64,000 nucleotides of DNA from Acidimicrobiia bacterium (GTDB lineage: Bacteria > Actinomycetota > Acidimicrobiia > Spongiisociales > ZC4RG35). Below the pieces are notes generated by a model that saw only the letters and a list, made by a program, of their open reading frames with translations, made no database searches and had not been told where the DNA came from. The position numbers and the translations under genes are program-made. Positions 28,091 through 36,515 of the stretch are shown piece after piece (position 1 is the first letter of the stretch; every line of letters starts with the position of its first letter). Location of the stretch: contig JANQRA010000002.1 in the NCBI GenBank assembly GCA_028284765.1, positions 305,832 to 369,831 of the forward strand, read 5' to 3'.

Positions 28091-29752
28091 CTACAGCTCT
28101 TCGAAGGGGTCTGCAGGTCCGTCGTAGTCCACCGGCACAACCGCTTCAGACGCCCGGGTTGCCCATGCTGGGAAAGGGAACTCGAGCACGATGGGAACCG
28201 GTAGCTCTGGCTGGCTGAGGATCATCGTCCCCGGCTTGACGATGGTTGCCCGCTGCCGATGAGGCCCGGGCAGGAATCCGTACTCCTCACGTGCCGCCTC
28301 TGCGGAGTCGAGACGTCCAACCACCCTGATCGATGAGTTGGCGATGATCCGGCGCTCGACCTCCGATGCAGTCTGCTGGGCGCCGACCAACACCACACCC
28401 AGGGAGCGGCCTCGCTCAGCGATGTCGAGCAGGATCTCCTTGATTGGCGACGAGCCTTCGCGCGGGGCGTATTTGTTCAGCTCGTCGAGAACGACCATCA
28501 GCAATTCCTCGGATTGGCCGGCACGCTCTTTGTCTTCGAAGGCACGCTTCAACGTCACGCCCACGACGAAACGCTTGGCACGATCGTTGAGATTGTGGAT
28601 GTCGACCACGGTTACCTGGTCTTCCAGTGAGATCCGATGGCGTTGCGGATCTGCGACGTCGGCCCGGATGAGCCGTCCGAGGTGACGTACCGAAGCCTGG
28701 AGTCTTCTGACGAAGGCGTTGATCGTCCCGGTGCCGATAGCCGGCCCTGCCCAGGTGTGGCGATGGTCGTCACTCTGGACCCGTTCGGTGATCAGATCGG
28801 CCAGTTCACGGAAGGTCCTCACCTTCACCCCATCGACAACCGCAGCTCCGGTGTCGGACCCGGTGGCGTGCCTGAGTTGGGCCATCACGTTGTAAACGAC
28901 GGTGGTGTACTGCGCCCGGTCGTCCTCGGCATCCGCAAACAAGAACGGAAGTAGGTCATCCACGCAGAACTCGTGGAGGCTCCAGAAGAAAGAGGTGACA
29001 TCTGACCGGGATGCGACGTCCGCAGTCCCTTTCGGGTCGTCGAGCCGGGGAGGCGCAAACAAACCAACCGATTCGAAAGGTGTGCTCGGCAGCCTCATGT
29101 CGGAGTACTTGGATCGCTGCTCATCGTCCAACCTGGCATTGACGCGGTCGAGATGGAGCAGGTCCTCACCTTTGACGTTGAAGATGAGCGCTTTGGTGTT
29201 GGTCGCAGCTTTGCCCAACACTCCCGAGGTGAACAGTGAATGAAGCAGGAAGGTTGCGTAGCTGGTTTTGGTTGCCACGCCAGAGATGCCAGAGATATTG
29301 ACGTGGGCGCCACGGTCGCCGTTGATGAATTCGAAATTGACCCAGAGTGGCTCGCCGTTGCGCGCAAGGCCGACGGGAACCTTGCGTTCCATTCGGTCGA
29401 AAAACAACGCCCGATCTCTCTCCTCGCCTTCCGCCACCCGGACCTCTTGGCCGGGACGGGGCGGAACGAAGACTTCGGGTTCAAAGCGGGTCGCCGTCAC
29501 CTGTGCAGCTTCGGTGACTTCAGCAGGCAAGATGCCGTCTTCGATGAGAAACACGTCGGAATCGAATCGGGCACCCTCATGTCGGGCCACTATCTGGCCG
29601 ACCGTGCCATACATCCGGACCAGCTCGCCCGTGGGCAAGACCCGTTCCAGCGCAACGACATCGTCGAGCTGCAGGTATTCGCCCTCGGCGACTCCCACCC
29701 AGAACTCGAGGGGTGTCGCGTCTCTGGTGCCGAGCACTCTTCCAACTGTCAT
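28091..29752 (-). CDS. herA: HerA-like DNA translocase ATPase
   Basis: FtsK-HerA superfamily ATPase of 553 residues that would form a hexameric ring and push DNA into NurA. An N-terminal HAS-barrel is suggested by MTVGRVLGTRDATPLEFWV and VRMYGTVGQIV. Walker A is the HerA-style GISGVATKTS (about 155-164), Walker B is MVVLDELNKYAP, and SLGVVLVGAQQTASEVERRI with IRVVGRLDSAEAA supplies the sensor and arginine-finger region. It is the first gene of the five-gene minus-strand run and is divergent from mannosylglycerate synthase, with 47 bp between starts holding both promoters. Confidence 0.85.
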   Translation of the reverse strand: MTVGRVLGTRDATPLEFWVGVAEGEYLQLDDVVALERVLPTGELVRMYGTVGQIVARHEGARFDSDVFLIEDGILPAEVTEAAQVTATRFEPEVFVPPRPGQEVRVAEGEERDRALFFDRMERKVPVGLARNGEPLWVNFEFINGDRGAHVNISGISGVATKTSYATFLLHSLFTSGVLGKAATNTKALIFNVKGEDLLHLDRVNARLDDEQRSKYSDMRLPSTPFESVGLFAPPRLDDPKGTADVASRSDVTSFFWSLHEFCVDDLLPFLFADAEDDRAQYTTVVYNVMAQLRHATGSDTGAAVVDGVKVRTFRELADLITERVQSDDHRHTWAGPAIGTGTINAFVRRLQASVRHLGRLIRADVADPQRHRISLEDQVTVVDIHNLNDRAKRFVVGVTLKRAFEDKERAGQSEELLMVVLDELNKYAPREGSSPIKEILLDIAERGRSLGVVLVGAQQTASEVERRIIANSSIRVVGRLDSAEAAREEYGFLPGPHRQRATIVKPGTMILSQPELPVPIVLEFPFPAWATRASEAVVPVDYDGPADPFEEL

Positions 29753-29799
29753 CGCCGTCGACCCTATACCTGTCTCGTGACAGATCTTCGGTGCGCACG

Positions 29800-30912
29800 A
29801 TGAGTCTGATTGTTTTTCCTTTCAAGGAAGAAACCCTTGAAGTTGTGGCGGCAAACTTGACCACAGCGGCCACACACGACCGCGTGCACGAAGTCTGGGC
29901 CGTTGGTGCGGCGGACAACATCACCACGGATCGGGTTGCTGACCTTGGCCGCGACATCTCGGTCGCCCACTCGAAGCCGGTTGAGGTATTCGCGCAGGAA
30001 CGTTTGGGGACTTTCCGCTCCGGCAAGGGAGATGGCATGAACACCGCCATCCGTCGGGCCGCCGAGCGGGGTTTCGATCGGATCCACTTCTACGACGCAG
30101 ACATCACCAACTTCGACCACGGCTGGATCGACGGGGCGGAGGAGGCTGCCGACCGGGGTTTCGGCGTGGTGAGACATCGCTTCCCCCGAGCTGCAACCGA
30201 CGCAATGATCACCTGGATGGTGACCAGACCTGGACTGGCGACCCTGTTTCCGGGAACGATTCTTCCGCGACTCGGCCAACCCCTCGGCGGCGAGCTCTTG
30301 CTCACCGAATCTGCTGTGGCTGCTCTGGCCTCTGATGACGCCGTGGTTGCCCGATCAGATTGGGGTATCGACACGATGATCACCCATCGGACGGCAGCAC
30401 TCGGTCTGGATATCTACGAGCACAACGCCCCTGACGGCAAACGCCATGCGTTGTACGGGTCACTGACCGATATCCGCGACATGACCTTGGAGTGTCTCGA
30501 TGCGGTCTCGTCGCTTGCCGATGCTGCCCGACCGACATCGACGTTCGAACCCGATCCACCCGCACCCGTACCCGACGACCTGAAGGAGGTCGTCGGATAT
30601 GACACTGCTTCCACGCGAGAGTCCATCGCGACCCAGCCTTCGGGCGAGGAGACAGCAGTCCTCGATGAGTTGGGGGCAGATGGCTCGACTGACCTCGGGG
30701 GCGAGGAATGGCTCGACGTCTTTCCCCGCCTCATGCGTGGGTTCGATCTGGACTCGCCTGGGTGGCGCGCGGCGGCGTTTCGTCTCTGGGTCAGGAGGGT
30801 CTTGCACTACACCGAGAACGTCGTGCCTTCCGGCTATGACCCGGCGACGAACTATCTGGAGGGGACGATCCTCAGTTTCGAGGCGCAAGCCGACAAACAT
30901 GGCCGACCATGA
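29800..30912 (+). CDS. mgs: Mannosylglycerate synthase (GT78 family)
   Basis: Glycosyltransferase of about 370 residues that transfers mannose from GDP-mannose to D-glycerate, giving the compatible solute mannosylglycerate in one step. I recognise it by close resemblance to the Rhodothermus marinus enzyme: MSLIVFPFKEE start, RVHEVWAVG, ERLGTFRSGKGDGMNTAIRR, the metal-binding DAD in IHFYDADITNFD (Asp99, Asp101), FPRAATDAMITWMVTRPG, QPLGGELLL and RSDWGIDTMITH. ATG 29800 gives the same N-terminus as that enzyme, although the frame is open to 29713. The next gene overlaps by ATGA. manC at 11025-12044 could supply the donor. Confidence 0.88.
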   Translation: MSLIVFPFKEETLEVVAANLTTAATHDRVHEVWAVGAADNITTDRVADLGRDISVAHSKPVEVFAQERLGTFRSGKGDGMNTAIRRAAERGFDRIHFYDADITNFDHGWIDGAEEAADRGFGVVRHRFPRAATDAMITWMVTRPGLATLFPGTILPRLGQPLGGELLLTESAVAALASDDAVVARSDWGIDTMITHRTAALGLDIYEHNAPDGKRHALYGSLTDIRDMTLECLDAVSSLADAARPTSTFEPDPPAPVPDDLKEVVGYDTASTRESIATQPSGEETAVLDELGADGSTDLGGEEWLDVFPRLMRGFDLDSPGWRAAAFRLWVRRVLHYTENVVPSGYDPATNYLEGTILSFEAQADKHGRP

Positions 30913-31346
30913 ATGCGTTTGTCATCGTCCTGATCGGTGTTCTCGGAGGAATCGCCGGTGCGATTCAGTCGGGTGCTCTTGGGGTGATGGAAGAACGCGT
31001 CGGCACTCTTCCCAGCGTGTTTGTCACCTACGGCCTCGGCGGGCTGGTGATCGGAATCGCGATGGCTGTCTTTGGCAGTTCGAAGTTCGGCGAGCTTGGG
31101 GAACTGCCACTGTGGACCTTCAGCGCCGGACTGATGGGGCTCATCGTCGTTGGCACATTGGGGCTCACTATCGCCGAGATGGGTGTGGGCCCCGGATTGA
31201 CGCTCTTCACTGCGGCGTCACTGATAGCCGCTGCTCTGATCGACCATTTCGGTTGGGCCGGTGTGACCAGAGAGCTGAACATCCAGGCGTTGGCCGGGTT
31301 CGGCCTGGTGATAGCCGGGACCTGGTTGGTGGTCGCCCAGAGCTGA
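30909..31346 (+). CDS. DMT-family membrane protein (YdcZ/DUF606-like)
   Basis: A 145-residue hydrophobic protein with about five transmembrane helices (VIVLIGVLGGIAGAIQSGA, VFVTYGLGGLVIGIAMAVFG, LWTFSAGLMGLIVVGTLGL, then two more). QSGALGVMEERVGTLPSVFVTYGLGG and LFTAASLIAAALIDHFGW match the DUF606/YdcZ branch, half the size of EamA proteins. It is coupled to the mannosylglycerate synthase gene by ATGA, so it could act in solute or precursor movement, but that rests only on position. Confidence 0.75.
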   Translation: MNAFVIVLIGVLGGIAGAIQSGALGVMEERVGTLPSVFVTYGLGGLVIGIAMAVFGSSKFGELGELPLWTFSAGLMGLIVVGTLGLTIAEMGVGPGLTLFTAASLIAAALIDHFGWAGVTRELNIQALAGFGLVIAGTWLVVAQS

Positions 31347-31769
31347 TCAGTCGGCGACGCCCGGTGCGTTCATCGCCTTGAGGACGTAGCGGAGGGATGC
31401 CGCCTCCTCTTCGAGGGCTCCTCGTTCAACGGACACTGCTGCGTTCGCAAAGTCGAGATCGCGGACACCGTCGATCGGGACCAGGTGGATGTGCATGTGC
31501 GGGACCTCGAGCCCGGCGATCATCATCCCCACTTTCTCCGGGCTGTGGACCTTCGAGATGGCTTGGCCGATAGTCTGCGACACGTCCATCAGATGGTCAC
31601 GCAGGTCGGTCGGGCAGTCGAGCCAATGGTCGATCTCCTCGATAGGGACAACAAGTGTGTGACCAGGTCGCAGCGGATTGATCGACATGAACGCAACACA
31701 TCGATCGTCACGCCAAACGAAGGTGCCTGGGATGTCTCCCTCGATGATCTTGGTGAAGATGGTGGCCAT
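31347..31769 (-). CDS. HIT family hydrolase
   Basis: Small nucleotide phosphoramidase/hydrolase of 140 residues. The histidine triad is VPHMHIHLVPI, and the N-terminal TIFTKIIEGDIPGTFVWRDDRCVAFMSINPLRPGHTLVVP is typical of the Hint/HinT branch (one continuous block). It would act on AMP-lysine or adenosine phosphoramidate-type substrates in the cytoplasm. It lies 13 bp downstream of the sugar-dehydrogenase-like gene, so they may share a transcript, and ends towards the YdcZ-like gene with no spacing. Confidence 0.9.
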   Translation of the reverse strand: MATIFTKIIEGDIPGTFVWRDDRCVAFMSINPLRPGHTLVVPIEEIDHWLDCPTDLRDHLMDVSQTIGQAISKVHSPEKVGMMIAGLEVPHMHIHLVPIDGVRDLDFANAAVSVERGALEEEAASLRYVLKAMNAPGVAD

Positions 31770-31782
31770 AGGGCCAGCCTAT

Positions 31783-32952
31783 CTATCGGTTTGCCACCAC
31801 TTTGAAGACGGCGTCGATGGTGAGGACATACATCTCGCCCTCGTGGTCTGTGCCGAAGCTGGGCGTTAGGCCGTTGACACCCACTTGATCGGTCCAGTCG
31901 ATCTCTTCCAGGGATCCGCCCGTCTGCGTGAAGCTTCGGAGGTATCCGCCGCAATAGTCGGAGTAGAAGTAGTGGCCTTGGACCTCGGGGATGGCACTGC
32001 CTCGATAGACGACGCCACCTGTGATCGAGCAAGTGTTTGAGTCGCTGTGTGAGACCTCGATGACCGGGAGGGTGATCCCCGTCGTGTCGCAGCCCGACGA
32101 TGGGCTGAAGCAGTGGAGTCCCTCGGTGATCGGCCAACCATGGTTCACGTCAGGAACGAGCGGAGCGACCGTGACTTCTTCGTATTGGTTCTGACCGACG
32201 TCTGCGACGTGGATGGTCTCGCCGTCGATCCAGAAACGCCACGGGTTGCGCAGTCCGTAGTGAAAGAGCTCGGGGTCAGGGTCGTCTACGTCGATGCGGA
32301 CGATTCCACCGAAGAGCGAGTTGGTGTTCTGGCCGTGCCCGAACCGATCATTAGACCCTCCCCCGTCGCCGAGGCCCAGGTAGAGGGCACCGTCGGGACC
32401 GAATTGGATCATGCCGCCGTTGTGATTGCTTGCAGGCTGATCGAGACGCAGAAGCTGTTGGGTGGCGTCGGACTCTCCAAAGGCGTACTCCTCGACAACC
32501 GTGTCGCCGTCGTTTGCGGAGTAGTGGACGAAGAGTCGACTGTCGTCATCCGGATGAACTGCGATACCAAGAAGTCCGCGTTCACCGGAGTCTCTGACTC
32601 GGGCGCTGAGATCGAGGAAGGGGGCATCGCCAACCTGACCGTCGGAATACATGAAGAGCTGCCCGGCTTTGGTGGCGAGGACCGACTCGTTGCCGTTGCG
32701 GGGAACGAGATGGATCGGAAAGTCGATCCGGGTCACTTCTTCATAGGCCAGCGACTGGAGCGGCGGAAGGGTGGTCGTGGTAGTTGTTGGTCCGGCGGTG
32801 GTCGTCGGCGTGTCTCCGTCTGTAGTAGGCGGTGCGGTTGACGGGGTTGCAGTCGTCGGCGGAGCGGTCGAGGGCGCGGTTGTTGGTGCGAGCTCCTGTC
32901 CGGAGGAGCAGGCGGCGACGACTAGAGCCAAGAGAATGAGGTACCTACGCAT
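31783..32952 (-). CDS. PQQ-dependent sugar (glucose/sorbosone) dehydrogenase-like lipoprotein
   Basis: Exported beta-propeller protein of 389 residues. The signal peptide ends in a lipobox (VVAAC), then a Pro/Thr-rich linker spans about residues 22-66. The propeller has GLLGIAVHPDDD, NHNGGMIQFGPDGALYLGLGDGGG, LRNPWRFWID, VADVGQNQYEEV, ITGGVVYRG and HYFYSDYCGGYLRSF, all characteristic of the GSDH/HIP-like family. Many members bind PQQ, but whether this one oxidises a sugar is not certain. It is divergent from the amber-interrupted surface protein gene, with 94 bp between starts. Confidence 0.88.
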   Translation of the reverse strand: MRRYLILLALVVAACSSGQELAPTTAPSTAPPTTATPSTAPPTTDGDTPTTTAGPTTTTTTLPPLQSLAYEEVTRIDFPIHLVPRNGNESVLATKAGQLFMYSDGQVGDAPFLDLSARVRDSGERGLLGIAVHPDDDSRLFVHYSANDGDTVVEEYAFGESDATQQLLRLDQPASNHNGGMIQFGPDGALYLGLGDGGGSNDRFGHGQNTNSLFGGIVRIDVDDPDPELFHYGLRNPWRFWIDGETIHVADVGQNQYEEVTVAPLVPDVNHGWPITEGLHCFSPSSGCDTTGITLPVIEVSHSDSNTCSITGGVVYRGSAIPEVQGHYFYSDYCGGYLRSFTQTGGSLEEIDWTDQVGVNGLTPSFGTDHEGEMYVLTIDAVFKVVANR

Positions 32953-33045
32953 TGGCCGTCAGGTTATGGCAGGTCGTCAGTTGTGCTGGCCACCGCAAGA
33001 GAATGAGCTTCACAACCCCGGCTCAGCGTTAGCCTGCCTGCGTTC

Positions 33046-34635
33046 ATGGCCCGTCGCCTCGCATTGATTCTCTTGATCGCCTTTGGCCTGGCCGCGTGCA
33101 CAGGCGACGACCCAGATTCCTCAGACACCGAAGGCGACGCTCCTATTGGCACCGTTGAGTCGGCGGAAGCGAGCACGGTTCCAGAGACAACAGGTGCCGA
33201 AGCGGGGGACGAACCCGACAACAGAATTGCTCCCGCAGCGGCTTCGCTGGCTTCGGTGAGCGCTTCGGACTACGTCGTATTCGCCCAGGCCCAAAGCGAC
33301 GACAGCGACTTCGAAGCGGCGTTCTCAGGCAGCAGCAACGACTACTTCGGTCGCGTCCACTCGAACAACAACACCGAGAGCAACGGCTCCGACGAATGCT
33401 TCTACTACCCGGGTGGACCGTCCCCAGCCCCGGCCTTTACGTACGGTGGGTCGCACTAGGACAGCGGGAACAACGACTACGGCCCCGCCATGGGATCCGG
33501 ATGTGGCGAGGCTGCCGAAGGCACGGGCGAGCCGGCACAAAGCAGCAACCCTCCGGGGGTCTCCGGTGGGTGGCCAGGGAACCTCTCCAGCCTGGTCAAC
33601 GGTGACAACACGATGAGGGTGGAAGATCTGAAGGATCTCTGCACCGAGGGTGACCTCGAATCGGGAGGCGACATAACCGTGACCGGGGATGGCGTTTGGT
33701 GTGTCGGCCCGGGAGCGAAGATCAGCCTCGGCGATTCAGGATTGACGGCGACAGTGACTTTGCTCGCAAATGACGGGTTGATCGATGTGGGAGGTCAGAA
33801 CGCCAATCTGACACCTGCTGTCCTCAATCTGCTCGTCTTCACCGACTCTGACGACGACCAGTTCCCAATCAAGATGTCGGGCTCCGACTGGACCAGCCCT
33901 TCTGGCGTGCTGTTCTCGTCTCGATCCGGCATCGACGTCTCGGGCTCTGATGACTTCGTGTGCGTTCACCTCGTAGGCCAGGAAGTCAAAGTGCAAGGCT
34001 CGAACAACACGATCGGTCCGTTTGCATGCGGAGCTCCCCCGCCCACAACGACCACGACGACAACGACGCTGCCCCCGACAACAACCACAACGTTGCCACC
34101 GCCGACCACTACGACCGTGCCGCAGACCACGACGACGACACCACCTCCGACAACTACAACCTTGCCGCCGACAACAACCACCACAACACTTCCGCCGACC
34201 ACCACAACCACCACCACCCTGCCCCCAACAACCACAACACTTCCGCCGACCACCACAACCACGCTGCCGCCGACGACGACTACGACGGTGCCGCCGTCCA
34301 CAACAACCACATTGCCGCCCCCAACAACCACCACAACGACGGCGCCCGGCTCGACGACGACGACACCACCGACCTCAACGACAACGTCGTTACCCGCTAC
34401 GACCACGACGACGATGCCGACCACCACCACGTCCGAGGTCGCGGGATCCAGTTCAACGTCGTCGACTACTTCGACTCAGCCAACCACGACCACCACGAGT
34501 GATATCTCTGGTTCCACCCTTCCCAACACCGGACCAACAGGAACTCTCGGCTGGGGCACCACGCTCTGGCTGGCCTTGATGATCACGGCGATCGGTGGGC
34601 TCGTCGTCAGGTCAGCCCGAGATTCACGCGACTAG
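33046..34635 (+). pseudogene. Surface protein with LPXTG anchor, split by an in-frame amber codon
   Basis: One reading frame runs from ATG 33046 to 34635 except for TAG at 33457-33459 (codon 138). The first part has a signal peptide with lipobox LAAC and a Ser/Asn/Gly-rich domain (VFAQAQSDDSDFEAAFSGS). After the amber the same style continues (DSGNNDYGPAMGSG), then a beta-rich domain, a Thr/Pro linker of over 100 residues, and a sortase signal LPNTG with a hydrophobic helix and a basic tail. The downstream part has no signal peptide of its own, so it makes sense only as part of the whole. A base error, a real pseudogene, or read-through are possible. No sortase gene is visible. Carrying both a lipobox and LPXTG is also unusual. 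Confidence 0.75.
34036..34432 (+). repeat. Thr/Pro low-complexity repeat (TTTTLPP-type units)
   Basis: About 130 codons encode runs of four to eight Thr split by Pro, Leu-Pro-Pro or Val-Pro-Pro. Thr codons are mixed (ACA, ACC, ACG, ACT), so the repeat is kept at the protein level more than at the DNA level. It is an extended wall-spanning linker before the LPNTG motif. Long ORFs on the other strand here (Val/Gly runs) are artefacts of this composition. Confidence 0.85.
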
Positions 34636-34689
34636 GCGCGGGCCTTGGGTAAAGACCTTCGGGCTTGTTGGTTGATTGCCGGCAACTCC

Positions 34690-34713
34690 GGGGTGGTGGG
34701 AAGAGGCCACCCC
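34690..34713. terminator. Hairpin shared by two convergent genes
   Basis: GGGGTGG (34690-34696) pairs with CCACCCC (34707-34713) across a 10-base loop. It lies between the LPXTG protein stop and the DUF222-HNH stop, touching the latter. No T-run is present. Confidence 0.4.
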
Positions 34714-35828
34714 TAGGTTCGCCTTCGTCGTCGTGCACGGTCCTGGCTGTGCTCGGTGGTGTGGCACGGTCGACATAGGAGGATTCCACTTTCAACTGTG
34801 GTCACTCCGCCGTCCGCCCAATGATCGAGGTGATGGATATCGCAGTGTTGTGGCTTGGTGCGGCATCCCTCGCCCTGGCAGTGCCTGTCTCTGGCAACGA
34901 TTGCTTTGCGTTGGGCAGTATTCCAAACCCTGGTCTTGCGTCCGACGTCGAGGACTTCGTTCTGCGGTCCGAAGACGATGCGTGTGATCGAAGCGTCGCA
35001 GGCGACCCGGCGGAGGGTGTCGACATCGACGATCTGCTCACTTTGAGTCTCGTGGAGTCCACCAGCCAGACCCTGTAGGGCGGGGATGTCGGCGTGGAGA
35101 ACGATGTGTGGTTTCTCACCACCGACCGTTGCTGTAGTCCCATTGTCGAGCAGTTGACGACAGGCGTTTTCGAGGGCGTCATGTCGACGTTGTCTGGGAG
35201 TACGGGAGTCACTTTCGGTAGGTGGTGGCGAGTTGGCGTCGAGTGTCGCAAGGAAGGCTTCCCCTGCGTGTTTGGTCATCCAGCCATCGATGCGGAGCAT
35301 CCCGTGCAGCCAGGAGGCTGAGACACCACGTCTGAGTTGTTGCTTGTCGGCTTCGAACTCTCCAGGCCCGTCAACGGCGTCGCGCCAGTAGGTCAGGGCC
35401 TTCCTGGTGTCGGTGGCGCTGAGAGGTTCCACCACCTCGACGAGCCAGGGCTCGGCTTCCCGATACTCGTCGGGAACGGCTTCGGCGACGTCGGCGAGGT
35501 TGATGGCTTGAAGAGTGGAAATGCGCCCGTCGGTCCATGCGGAGTAGGCATGGGGCGCCTTGTCTTGCATGTCGGTTCTGGAGACGATGTTGCGGGCGCG
35601 GCCGTGTGTGGTTCGAGTGCGGTCGGCCAGGTAGTTGGTTGCTGAGGAGTAGCCGAGGGCGGCGAATGCGGAACGCTCGGACAGCTCCTTGACACGTTCG
35701 ACGAGCAGCACCTCCAGCCGCTGACTGGCCCTCGTGATCTCTTCGATCTCTGCGTCGATCTCGGCTTCGGACATGCTGGCCATCGACGTCGTGGCCATGT
35801 CATCGAGCACCGATCGGAGCTGACTCAT
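34713..35828 (-). CDS. DUF222 / HNH endonuclease domain protein (13E12-repeat family)
   Basis: A 371-residue protein with an N-terminal DUF222 domain (VLLVERVKELSERSAFAALGYSSATNYLADRT) and a C-terminal HNH nuclease motif: RDRHCQGEGCRTKPQHCDIHHLDHWADGGVTTVESGILLCRPCHTTEH (two zinc-type Cys pairs around the His-His, one continuous block). This family is present in many copies in actinobacteria, including the REP13E12 elements of mycobacteria, and behaves like a selfish or mobile gene, though its biology is unclear. The frame is intact. No inverted repeats or target duplications are evident around it. Confidence 0.9.
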   Translation of the reverse strand: MSQLRSVLDDMATTSMASMSEAEIDAEIEEITRASQRLEVLLVERVKELSERSAFAALGYSSATNYLADRTRTTHGRARNIVSRTDMQDKAPHAYSAWTDGRISTLQAINLADVAEAVPDEYREAEPWLVEVVEPLSATDTRKALTYWRDAVDGPGEFEADKQQLRRGVSASWLHGMLRIDGWMTKHAGEAFLATLDANSPPPTESDSRTPRQRRHDALENACRQLLDNGTTATVGGEKPHIVLHADIPALQGLAGGLHETQSEQIVDVDTLRRVACDASITRIVFGPQNEVLDVGRKTRVWNTAQRKAIVARDRHCQGEGCRTKPQHCDIHHLDHWADGGVTTVESGILLCRPCHTTEHSQDRARRRRRT

Positions 35829-35946
35829 CCCATTCCCCTCATGTCAACGACCCTACGAGCAGCCCCTGACAGATTTCTTCCTCTTCTCAACCCCGCCTTT
35901 CCATCAACGTACAAGGAGGGTCTGACAGAAATGGTGGGCGAGAGAT
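35829..35946. other. Upstream region of the DUF222-HNH gene with repeated CTGTCAG
   Basis: On the minus strand this gap carries two copies of TCTGTCAG about 40 bp apart: TTTCTGTCAGACCC near 35918-35931 and AATCTGTCAGGGG near 35864-35876. A purine-rich tract lies between them. The first copy shares CTGTCAGACC with position 1231-1240. It may be a regulatory or nuclease target element. Confidence 0.3.
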
Positions 35947-36426
35947 TCAGCGCCTGAACCAGAATTCGACACCGTTCGCAGTCCACTTCATCGAGTCTTC
36001 GTCAACGCTTAGGAGAATCTCAGGTGACCAGACGGCTTCCCGAAAGATGTCCTCAACCTGCATCAGCTCATCGGACCCGCAGCCCATGTCGGTGACCGCA
36101 ACCTGGCCGGGGACCAGTCGCTCCTGGGTCACTTCGTATCCGACCCCATCCCCATCGAACTGATTGCAACCGAGATTCCCGAAGAACCCGGTTTCCGTAA
36201 TCACGACCCGAGGAACTTCACGGGTGTTGACCCCTACTTCCACCGCGACGGTCGAACCGCCCTCCGAGTACTCCACGAGGTCCCAAGGTCCGGTCAGGGA
36301 TACCGGAGGCGGGTCGGTAGTCGAGGAGGCGATCGTCGATGAGGAGGTGGTCGTAGAAGAAACGTCGACTGCGGTCGTACAGCCCAGAAGGAGAACAATC
36401 CCGAGCACAATGACTCTCAACGACAC
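35947..36426 (-). CDS. META-domain lipoprotein
   Basis: Exported protein of 159 residues starting with GTG at 36426. The signal peptide ends in LLLGC, followed by a short Ser/Thr linker and one META domain (LTGPWDLVEYSEGGSTVAV, FGNLGCNQFDGDGVGYEV, AVTDMGCGSDELMQVEDIFREAV). HslJ-like META proteins are often linked to stress or antibiotic tolerance, but mechanism is unknown. It is divergent from the UMF1-type transporter gene with 89 bp between starts. Confidence 0.82.
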   Translation of the reverse strand: MSLRVIVLGIVLLLGCTTAVDVSSTTTSSSTIASSTTDPPPVSLTGPWDLVEYSEGGSTVAVEVGVNTREVPRVVITETGFFGNLGCNQFDGDGVGYEVTQERLVPGQVAVTDMGCGSDELMQVEDIFREAVWSPEILLSVDEDSMKWTANGVEFWFRR

Positions 36427-36515
36427 AGACCGAAGCTACCCACACCGCCTCGCTATCAGTTGATATAAGGACGCAAAGTGCATCGCGCACTCCCCACATG
36501 CCATGATCCCCTCCG

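Noticed and set aside
33966-34430. Long minus-strand ORF rich in Val and Gly
   Set aside because: It is the complement of the Thr/Pro codon repeat; composition alone explains it.
34036-34432. Repeat block as a possible CRISPR or satellite array
   Set aside because: Units are irregular short codon runs without constant-length spacers and they encode a Thr/Pro stalk in frame.
33490-34635. Independent gene starting at ATG 33490
   Set aside because: It would have an LPXTG anchor but no signal peptide and shares the frame of the upstream exported segment, so it is treated as the second half of one broken gene.
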